Part shown: piece after piece, positions 1-5,566 of the stretch
Numbering within the stretch: the first letter of the stretch is position 1
Layout of the letters: each line of letters begins with the position of its first letter
Origin: Candidatus Aminicenantota bacterium
Lineage (GTDB): Bacteria; Acidobacteriota; Aminicenantia; UBA2199
Direction of reading: 5' to 3'
Length of the DNA: 5,566 nucleotides
Assembly (NCBI GenBank): GCA_020355945.1
Contig: CP070627.1
Span: forward strand, 2,057,473-2,063,038
The notes under the pieces: generated by a model
Told to the model about the DNA's origin: nothing
Seen by the model: only the letters and a program-made list of their open reading frames with translations
The model's database searches: none
Made by a program: the position numbers and the translations under genes

Positions 1-3000
1 TATCTTTTTCTCAACCAATTGAGGGGCTCCGGTCTTACCACATCTCCTCCCACCAACAAATATTCAAGTTTCTCAAAAATCTCCGGGCAATGTTCAGCTA
101 CCTGGATAAGTAGTTGAGGAATAAAATGCACCACTGATATTTTATTTTTTACAATGGCTTCTCGCAATTTTTCAATATCAAGGATAACATTTTTATCCAC
201 CATATATAAACTATATCCATTTAATAGTAATCCCCATATCTCAAAAGTAGTGATATCAAAAGCAAATGCCCCAGTCAGCAGGAACCTGTCTCCTTCTTTA
301 AAATCTAAATGATTTATATAATTTGTATTCTTTACTAATCTTATAACATTTTTATGTTCTACCATTACTCCCTTGGATTTCCCGGTAGAACCGGATGTAT
401 AGATTACATAGGCAAGATTACCTGGTTTTACTGCTGTTCCGACGGCATCTAACGGATACTTTGCCAATGTTCTGTTATCGTGTTGGTATTTATATTTGGA
501 GCCGACTTTCCCTGGCCCTTTTAGGGTTTTATCTATCGTCAACAACGTATCATAGCGGAATTTGGTAAGCTCATTTTCTATACTATAAATCTTATCCGAA
601 TATTCGACGTTAATAATCTCAGTTCTCTCTATACTTAAATCTTCAAAGAATTCCCGGGGAACAAAAAGGTCTGCTGACCAATCTGTTTTGGTTTTGCTAT
701 TTCCCTCTTCGCTATATTTAAATTCAATCATTTCCCGGATAAGATTTTCTTTCAAATCTCGATCCATTATATCGCCGATAAAAAAATATCCTTTATCTGT
801 CATCAAATCTATTGCTTTAGCGATAATCCTTCTCAGGTAATTGTATCCATGAAAAGATTGGATCACACTGTTTATAATCACCAGGTCAAAGTCACGGGTT
901 TCTAGTTTGTCCAGGTTATGAGCTGGTAGGCATGAGAGGAAAATATTCGTATGTCCCTCTTCTTTCATCCGTTTTTTATTCATTTCAATGATACCCCTCG
1001 AAAGGTCTGTCCCATAATAACAGTTGACGTGAGGAGCAATACGATACATGGATATCCCGGAACCACAGCCGATCTCCAATACTTTCATTTTCTTATTGAG
1101 CAAAGGGCTTAGCTTTTTTAAAATATTATCACCATATTCCTCCATTTCTTCTTTGCTGAAAGGTTCCCCGGTATAACTGCTAAACCACCCCCCCCCGGTA
1201 ATTTCATTGGTTGCAGAGTCAGCAACATAATTCCAGAGGGTTTCATCCATTAATTGGTTCTTTTCTGTTTCCTCCTCTGAATAAATATCGACGCTGTCCA
1301 TACACAAGAAGGTGTTGAAAGATTTGCACTCCCATTGGAGCTGGTTTAAGATGCGAATAAATTTTTTCTGTGAAATAACGATTCCTACACCCGCGTCATC
1401 GATCATATTTTTAATTCTTTCCTCAGGCAAAGAAAAATCAATGGGAAGATATGCTCCTCCCGCTTTTAATACCCCTAATATTGCAATAATTTGATCGATT
1501 GACCGTTCCATCAAAATACCCACCAGGTTCTCCGGTTGGAGTTTTTTTCCAAAATACAGGTAATTAGCTAATTGATTGGCTCTTTTTTCCAATTGGCGAT
1601 AGGAAAGGGCTTCATTTTCATGTACGGTTGCTAAATTATCAGGTATTTTCCTTACACGCTCTTCAAAAAGTTCATGAATTGTTTTTTCATGCGGATAATC
1701 CGACGCTGTTTTATTAAAGTTGAAAAGTAATTCCTGTTTTTCTTCTTTACTAAGAACATCTATATCGGAGAGTTTAATATCGGGTTTTATTATTACTTGA
1801 CGTATGATATTCAAAGAGTGTTTTACCAGTCGTTCTATTGTTTTCCTACTGAATATCCTTGTATAATATTCAAGAGTAAAATAAATCTCATCTCCTATTT
1901 CAGAAAAGAATAATGTCATATCAAATTTAGACGTTCGATGCTGCTGATCATAGCGGGAAAAGTCAACGTCATTCTCGCGCTGGTTCGATGGTGAAGTTAC
2001 AGCCGCGGTTTCTTCCCCTTGACTCCTGTCTCTTTCAAAGTTCTGAACAACCATAGTGACATCAAATATAGGATTCCGTGACGGGTCTCTATCTAACTCC
2101 ACTTTATCCACCAGTGCTTCGAATTGAACATCCTGGTTTTCAAATGCTTTAAGACAATTACCAGTAACTTCTTTTAAAAATCCATCATAGGTTTTATTTC
2201 CACCGGGATAGTTACGCAGAGCAAGCATATTAACAAACATACCGATGATACCTTGAAGGTCCGTATGAGGACGGCCTGCAATTCCGGTTCCGACAATTAT
2301 GTCATCCTGACCTGTGTATTTATGTAACAACACATTAAAAGCAGCCAACATATTCATAAAAAGTGTTGAATTATATTTTCCACCCAGCTTTTTAAATTGC
2401 ATTGCCTCTTCCATTCCAAGTACAAATTTAAAGATATCTCCATCAAAGTTAAAAGTAATGGGCCTTGGATAATCAGTGGGTAAATTTAATTTGGGTATTT
2501 CACCTGCATATAAATTTAACCAGTACTCTTCCTGTTGTTTGAACTTCGCGGTCTTATACAAAGCATTTTGCCAATTTGAAAAATCTCTATACTGCAAGCG
2601 TAGTGGTTCAAGTTCATCCCCTGCATACAGTCTCATAAAATCTTTTCTTAGTATTTGATGGGATGTACCATCGGAAGTAATATGGTGTGTGTCCACCATT
2701 AATAAATACCTGCCCCCGTCAACCTTTAACAGCATAACCCGAAGCAAGGGAGCCTGGTTCAAATCAAAAGATTTCACGAAATTATTTACTATTTCTTGCG
2801 GCTTGCTGTCCTGTCCTGCGCTCTCCTCCATACTCGCCACTTCAAAATAGTCTATTGAAAAGTCAACATGATGATGTATTCGTTGAACCGGTTGACTATT
2901 TATCATTTTTAATGAAGTTCTAAAACTCTCATGTCTATGGATTAACTTCATAAATGTCTCTTCCAGCTTCTCTTTATCAGCGGTACTATCCAGGGGGATT

Positions 3001-5566
3001 ATCATGGGCATGTTATAACTTGTACTTCTCAAATCCATCTGCTGCAAAACGTATAATCTCTTCTGGGCCGAGGAGGGTTCATAGTACTCTCTTTTTTCCA
3101 GGGGATCTATGGAAATGTATTTATCTAAAGTCAAACTGTTTATATATTCGGATAAAGTTCTTATCCGGGGTCTCTTAAATATCTCTGCAAGGGGCATCCT
3201 GGCATTGAGTTCTTTGTGTATCTTTGATACCAATATCGTGGCATTCAATGAGTGTCCACCTATCTCGAAAAAGTTGGTATCTATGCTAATCGTATCTTTG
3301 TCGATTTTCAATACTTCTGACCATATCCGGATCAATTTTTTTTCCACCTCATTTCGGGGGGAGGAAAATGCCTCCATGCTTCCTGTTTTCATTTCAGGAT
3401 CAGGCAGCGCTTTTATATCTGCTTTACCATTAGGAGTCAGGGGTATACGATCTAATTGAACAAAATTGGAGGGTACCATATAATCCGGTAATTCTTCCAT
3501 TAAATATTTTCTCAATTCCATGGAAAACTGACTCGGATTGATTTCCCTATTTTGTTTTTCCTCTACAAATGTAAATATATAGGGGTTGTTCTTCCCCTTT
3601 AGCAATGCCTCATAAAGGTCCTTCACCAATGCATTAAAATCCGTGTTCTCGGTGTACATTGAGTGGGATGAATCGAGGGGATACGATATATAGGCCGGTT
3701 GTTTGATTTGGCTTTTAGCTTCGAAATTTTCAAGGCGAGCTTCTCCATTAGAATCACCCAATTTTTCTATATCTATACTTTTAATATTAATAACTCTAAT
3801 ATTCTTGTTAACTTTATCCCTGCACCTTTTGGCTAGAGCAAGATTCTCATTATCGCACAGGATTATTCTTGCCTCTGAATCTTCCAGCATCTCACACAAT
3901 CTATCTATGGAGGTGGTGGGTTTAAAGGGAGCACAGGTTTTACCGGCTTTCAACACCCCTATGATTCCCACTGCCATGTCTATATCATGTGGAAGTAAAA
4001 AAGCCACTATCTGGATTTGCTTCTTTTTTTTCTTTGGTTCTTCATTAATATCGATGGGAATCATTTTCTTTTTTTTCTTTTGCTCTCCCAGGGGATTACA
4101 CTTTTCTTTTGCTTTTGGTCCGCAAACCTCGCAATCAGGATCCGGTTCTATGGTTAATTCTTCCAGGAAATTCCCACGCCAACCAACGTCCCAATCAAAA
4201 CCTTGCTCCTGGCAGAGCCGCAAAAAATGATCGCTAAAGAGATGGGTCATGGCTTTATAACCGGGGGTATAGATTAGATTTTCCTCTTCTCCCCTCTGGT
4301 TAAAATAAAAGAATTTATTATATGCAGGGCTTTTGAATCCCAGTAAAATCTTCAGCGCTTCGTTCACAGCAGCCCCGGTACTAATGAACAGTGAAGTGGC
4401 CACCACTGGCAAAGGATTCTTGTGGTAGTTTTCAATGTAATGCTGCATCCCTGAAACAATGGTTTCCAGTTTCTTTTTATCAAATACACAGTGATAACAT
4501 GGTGTTTTGGAGGTATGGAATACGGCTGTATAGGCATTGATATCGGTCATGGCTATAATGATGTGCGGTATTCCCGCCGCCACTGCGTACTCGGATAAAA
4601 CAAACTTATCCGCAGGGTCGTCCAACATATCAAAAATGATTTCTGCATTCCCCACAAATTCAGCTATATTTTTGTTGGTTAGTTTTTCAGAAATAGGAAT
4701 GACCGTCACATCAGGATTGATGCGTTCCAGTGTCATTTTAGCCGATAGGGCTTTGTTCATACCAATTCGGGTTTCATCATGGAGGAACTGTCGGTTTAAG
4801 TTGGATAGTTCGACCACGTCATAGTCACATACGATGAGGGTGCCAATGCCAGTCAGAGCCAACTGCATGAGGGTAGGAGAAGCCCCTCCACCTGCTCCGG
4901 CTACAAATACGGTGGTGCTCTTTAGTCTCTCCTGGGTTCCTATTCCCCATCCATGCAGCAGCATCTGCCTCTTATACCTTATCCGCTCACGCTTCGATAA
5001 TTTATACCTGTCATCATACTCTTCAATGATCTTACGGGCCACCTGGTTGGCATATTGATTCAACGAATCATAAGTTAATGCCTTACCATTGGATTTTACC
5101 GCAATTCTATCATGATTCTTCTTTACATGCTGTTCAAACTGGTTAACCGCATATTGATAGATATTCTCTTCTTTAATTCCTGTAGTATCATTCCCACCCA
5201 TTATATCCTTTAATGTAAATATTTTTTTGCTGTCCGGTATTCCTATCTCTCCTGGTCTTTGACTGGTGGAGGATAGGTTTTCTCTTCTGGGTACGATGTA
5301 AGCGCATAAATATTTATCTTTACCTATATCCCTTACTGGGCCATCTTTCACCACCACCAGGGCCTCCTTTACCTGCTTATGTTTTATTAAGCAGTTTTCT
5401 ATCTCTCCCAATTCAATCCTGTATCCTCTGAGTTTTACCTGGTCATCGATGCGCCCCAGGAATTCGATGGTTTCATCGGGAAGCCAGCGAGCAAGGTCAC
5501 CGGTTTTGTACAATTTGCCTCTGGCAGCCAGGGGGGCGCTTTTTGAAAAAACTGCCCCCCTGGACC
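1..5566 (-). CDS. Multi-domain nonribosomal peptide synthetase, partial at both ends
   Basis: One uninterrupted minus-strand frame fills the window, with complete codons from 5564 down to 3 (1854 residues) and no start or stop inside. Domains in order are A(A7-A8), an A-domain fragment carrying a ThiF/E1-like domain, A9-A10, PCP, C, and A(A1-A2)-MT-A(A3-A4). An NRPS activates amino acids as adenylates, holds them as thioesters on phosphopantetheine arms and condenses them into a peptide in the cytoplasm. Identification rests on many core motifs: YKTGD, the GRIDDQVKLRGYRIELGE block, PNGKADIKALP, FFEIGGHSL, HHITSDG, LKAGGAYLPID and YTSGSTG. Upstream there must be at least the rest of the first A domain, and downstream at least the rest of the second plus a carrier. 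The product is unknown. Oddities are the ThiF insertion, a collapsed extra A fragment, and an MT at an uncommon site. I see no frameshift. The family call is very secure; the function of the insertion is not. Confidence 0.97.
3..416 (-). other. Second adenylation domain, resumed core (motifs A3-A4 and onward), cut by window end
   Basis: Residues about 1717-1854. A3 is AYVIYTSGSTGKSKG (1718-1732), with an intact P-loop. A4 is FAFDITTFEIWG, with Asp1770, the residue that normally binds the substrate amino group. Six of the pocket positions can be read by aligning with the GrsA PheA scheme: Asp1770 (235), Ile1771 (236), Phe1774 (239), His1813 (278), Leu1837 (299) and Gly1839 (301). The last positions lie outside the window, so I do not name a substrate. 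The Asp at 235 points to an alpha-amino acid. The window ends before A5. Confidence 0.93.
534..1235 (-). other. SAM-dependent methyltransferase inserted between A2 and A3
   Basis: Residues about 1444-1677. It opens with a Trp (1444) and the NRPS-MT signature GGGWFSSYTGEP (1457-1468). The SAM-binding loop is VLEIGCGSG (1495-1503), the second motif is YYGTDLS with Asp1520, and FDLVIINSVIQSF (Asn1565, Gln1569) matches the INSVVQYF-like motif of NRPS N-methyltransferases. The end ENELTKFRYDTLL (from residue 1663) also matches that family. These enzymes methylate the amine of the carrier-bound aminoacyl group. Most sit between A8 and A9; here the domain lies between A2 and A3, a rarer position known from interrupted A domains such as TioN, which methylates sulfur. 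N-methylation is likeliest from the motifs, but side-chain O- or S-methylation cannot be excluded. A linker of about 45 residues (1236-1370) precedes it and one of about 40 (417-533) follows. Confidence 0.92.
1371..1730 (-). other. Second adenylation domain, N-terminal piece (motifs A1-A2)
   Basis: Residues about 1278-1398. After the C domain and a short linker, the A domain begins with the typical HELFEERVRKIPDNLA. A1 is LSYRQL (1320-1325) and A2 is LKAGGAYLPID (1366-1376). The text then continues through EERIKNMIDDAGVGIVIS and stops, because a methyltransferase interrupts the domain before A3. Both motifs are normal. This half is the best internal reference for the A fragment around the ThiF domain: the loop of 10 residues at 1337-1346 corresponds to the place occupied by ThiF in that fragment. 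Confidence 0.94.
1788..3086 (-). other. Condensation (C) domain, probably LCL type
   Basis: Residues about 827-1259, full length for the family. C1 is SAQKRLYVL (from Ser832), C2 is RHESFRTSL (from Arg877), and C3 is HHITSDG (960-966, bases 2667..2687) with the catalytic second His961 and Asp965. C4 is YRDFSNWQ (from Tyr992). C5 is IVGTGIAGRP followed by IGMFVNMLALR, and C6/C7 are NQDVQFEALV and DPSRNPIFDV. It catalyses peptide-bond formation between the chain on the upstream PCP and the aminoacyl group on the next carrier. All core motifs are intact. The absence of an epimerase before it suggests an L-L condensation type; a dual C/E domain is unlikely because I see no extended His motif at its start, but I did not align it with such families. 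Confidence 0.96.
3138..3365 (-). other. Peptidyl carrier protein (PCP, thiolation) domain
   Basis: Residues about 734-809. The core is FFEIGGHSLNA, where Ser772 (codon 3249..3251) is the predicted attachment site of 4'-phosphopantetheine. The flanking helices NEVEKKLIRIWSEVL before and LVSKIHKELNARMPLAEIF after have the usual PCP pattern. It carries the aminoacyl or peptidyl thioester made by the preceding A domain and passes it to the C domain that follows. The GGHSL form, with His before Ser, is the usual PCP type rather than one feeding an epimerase. Confidence 0.96.
3402..3590 (-). other. Adenylation subdomain end (motifs A9-A10)
   Basis: Residues about 659-721. A strand, NPYIFTFVEEKQ, is followed by A9, LRKYLMEELPDYMVP (684-698), and A10, PLTPNGKADIKALP (708-721), with the catalytic Lys714. 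The strand is a second copy of the element already present as KYLCAYIVP near residue 88, so the A subdomain strand before A9 appears twice in the protein. A10 Lys is intact, so this tail could serve the first A domain (A7-A8) across the long insertion. It is followed directly by a PCP, as in a normal module. Confidence 0.92.
3660..4019 (-). other. Adenylation-domain N-terminal fragment, second piece (A2 and decayed A3)
   Basis: Residues 516-635. The fragment resumes with IVAFLLPHDIDMAVGIIGVLKAG (residues 519-541, given here as a motif span), which aligns without gaps to residues 1347-1369 of the second A domain. The A2 motif LKAGKTCAPFKP starts at Leu538, and the following helix (DRLCEMLEDSEARIIL) is also A-domain-like. 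About 80 residues later PAYISYPLDSSHS (623-635) occupies the place of A3, but the glycines and the T/S-rich P-loop of YTSGSTG are gone. After this the core motifs A4-A8 are missing and the protein proceeds to A9. So this piece cannot bind ATP as an A domain does; it looks like a remnant or structural cradle. That PAYISY is a decayed A3 is my alignment by eye and is less certain than A2. Confidence 0.72.
4020..4079 (-). repeat. Paired oligo-lysine linker (K5-x10-K5)
   Basis: Residues 496-515 read five lysines, ten residues (MIPIDINEEP), then five lysines. At DNA level a 15-base purine/pyrimidine tract, TTCTTTTTTTTCTTT on the plus strand, occurs twice, at 4021-4035 and 4066-4080, exactly 45 bases (15 codons) apart. 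The tracts sit at the seam between the end of the ThiF domain and the resumption of the A-domain fragment, so they probably form a flexible, positively charged linker. Poly-A/G tracts of this kind are also prone to slippage, but both keep the frame. Confidence 0.85.
4080..5000 (-). other. ThiF/MoeB/HesA (E1-like) adenylating domain embedded in the NRPS
   Basis: Residues about 189-495, about the length of a whole ThiF-fold domain. It opens with the family signature RYKRQMLL (from Arg196; Arg199 would be the arginine finger). The nucleotide-binding loop is GAGGGASP (223-230). Then comes CDYDVVELSNLNRQFL, with Asp247/Asp249 and Asn257-Arg258-Gln259; Lys271 in GMNKAL; and FDMLDD, with Asp315 at the place of the catalytic Asp of MoeB. 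Zinc pairs are C356-x2-C359 and C478-x2-C481. In the family, such enzymes activate a C-terminal carboxylate as an acyl-adenylate (ThiS, MoaD, ubiquitin-like proteins, or peptides such as microcin C precursor for MccB). No cysteine stands at the usual E1/ThiF thioester position; the only other Cys after the first zinc pair is Cys451. This suggests adenylation without thioester transfer. The substrate is unknown. Conserved key residues argue for an active enzyme rather than debris. Confidence 0.92.
5026..5180 (-). other. Adenylation-domain N-terminal fragment, first piece (A1 region)
   Basis: Residues about 129-179. The text resembles the start of an NRPS A domain: FEQHVKKNHDRIAV, then the A1 motif LTYDSL (163-168), then a helix NQYANQVARKI. 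It aligns with the start of the second A domain of the same protein (ALSYRQLEKRANQLANYL, ending at residue 1336). It begins about 35 residues after the AYIVP strand of the previous A domain, with no PCP or C domain between, so it is not the start of a normal module. It stops exactly where a surface loop is expected; the ThiF domain follows. I read it as the first half of an A-domain relic or scaffold holding ThiF. The alignment is by eye. Confidence 0.8.
5280..5564 (-). other. Adenylation domain of first module, C-terminal part (motifs A7-A8)
   Basis: Residues 1-95. Motif A7 is LYKTGD at residues 19-24, whose Asp normally contacts the ribose of ATP. Motif A8 runs from about residue 37 to 56 and includes the hinge Asp40 and the RGYRIELGEIE segment. 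A strand, KYLCAYIVP (about residues 85-92), closes the first part of the small C-terminal subdomain. The core with A1-A6, including the specificity pocket, lies beyond the window, so the substrate cannot be read. In an ordinary A domain the A9 helix would follow within roughly 20-30 residues. Here a segment of about 560 residues intervenes before A9. The A8/A9 junction is the classical place where NRPS A domains accept inserted domains, so this A domain may still work if its far-off A9-A10 folds back onto it. Confidence 0.93.
5528..5563. repeat. Strong GC-rich inverted repeat within the coding sequence
   Basis: Two perfect 10-base arms, CCAGGGGGGC at 5528-5537 and GCCCCCCTGG at 5554-5563, enclose a 16-base spacer in which TTTT (5540-5543) can also pair with AAAA (5548-5551). 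The element encodes the stretch GAVFSKSAPLA, in the variable loop just before motif A7, and is much more GC-rich than its surroundings. On the minus (coding) strand no T-run follows the second arm, so it is not a Rho-independent terminator. It may be an inserted palindromic repeat unit or a chance hairpin. Confidence 0.75.

Noticed and set aside
1188..1196. Run of nine C that could mark a frameshift or sequencing error
   Set aside because: The frame reads through it into GGGWFSSYTGEP, the expected methyltransferase signature, and stays open on both sides.
4021..4080. T-rich tracts as terminator or promoter elements
   Set aside because: They are in-frame lysine codons of the minus-strand gene, with no GC-rich stem before them and no gene end nearby.
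3703..4230. Plus-strand open frame of 175 codons, and several shorter plus-strand frames (e.g. 3109-3459, 4537-4824)
   Set aside because: They lie antisense to clear NRPS/ThiF motifs. Their translations are low-complexity (Phe/Ser/Leu-rich, as expected from the complement of Lys/Glu/Asp codons) and show no domain I recognise.
3402..5280. Pseudogene or assembly chimera as the explanation of the odd A/ThiF/A order
   Set aside because: Not formally excluded, but the frame is intact over 1854 codons, the ThiF catalytic set and A10 Lys are conserved, and the ThiF junctions fall exactly in a loop, which random joining would rarely achieve.
5528..5563. Rho-independent terminator at the palindrome
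   Set aside because: It lies inside an A domain just before A7, and no T-run follows the stem on the coding strand; on the plus strand no gene ends there.
1..5566. tRNA, rRNA, CRISPR array, insertion sequence, riboswitch or promoter
   Set aside because: The window is fully occupied by coding sequence. I saw no array of spaced direct repeats, no transposase motifs and no structured RNA signature.

Overview
The whole window lies inside one very large gene on the minus strand: a nonribosomal peptide synthetase (NRPS) that enters at 5566 and leaves at 1. Read on the minus strand with complete codons from 5564 down to 3, I translated 1854 consecutive codons by hand and met no stop. Neither the start nor the end of the gene is present. 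There is no intergenic DNA, promoter, terminator or RNA gene. Residue numbers below count from the first complete codon (5562..5564 = residue 1).

Domain order in the protein (high to low coordinates): the end of an adenylation (A) domain with motifs A7-A8; an A-domain N-terminal fragment (A1) interrupted by a complete ThiF/MoeB/E1-like adenylating domain with its two zinc CxxC pairs; two oligo-lysine blocks; the continuation of that A fragment (A2 and a decayed A3); a jump to motifs A9-A10; a carrier protein (PCP); a condensation (C) domain; and a second A domain (A1-A2), split by a methyltransferase (MT) of the NRPS N-methyltransferase type before resuming at A3-A4. The window ends shortly before A5.

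Inferred assembly logic: the first module loads a residue on the PCP at Ser772. The C domain, with an intact HHxxxDG motif and no epimerase before it, joins the upstream chain to a residue activated and probably methylated by the second A-MT-A domain. The ThiF domain is the surprise. It keeps the nucleotide-binding, Arg, Lys, Asp and zinc signature residues of its family, and it sits in a surface loop of an A-domain fragment that is itself lodged at the A8/A9 junction of another A domain. It could adenylate a carboxylate in cis or on a partner protein, but nothing in the window shows the substrate.

Organism: the DNA is fairly AT-rich and the protein is lysine- and isoleucine-rich. The domain wording is of the kind seen in low-GC Firmicutes and in uncultivated phyla with giant NRPS genes, such as Candidatus Aminicenantes. 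This assignment is a weak guess; the window has no taxonomic marker.
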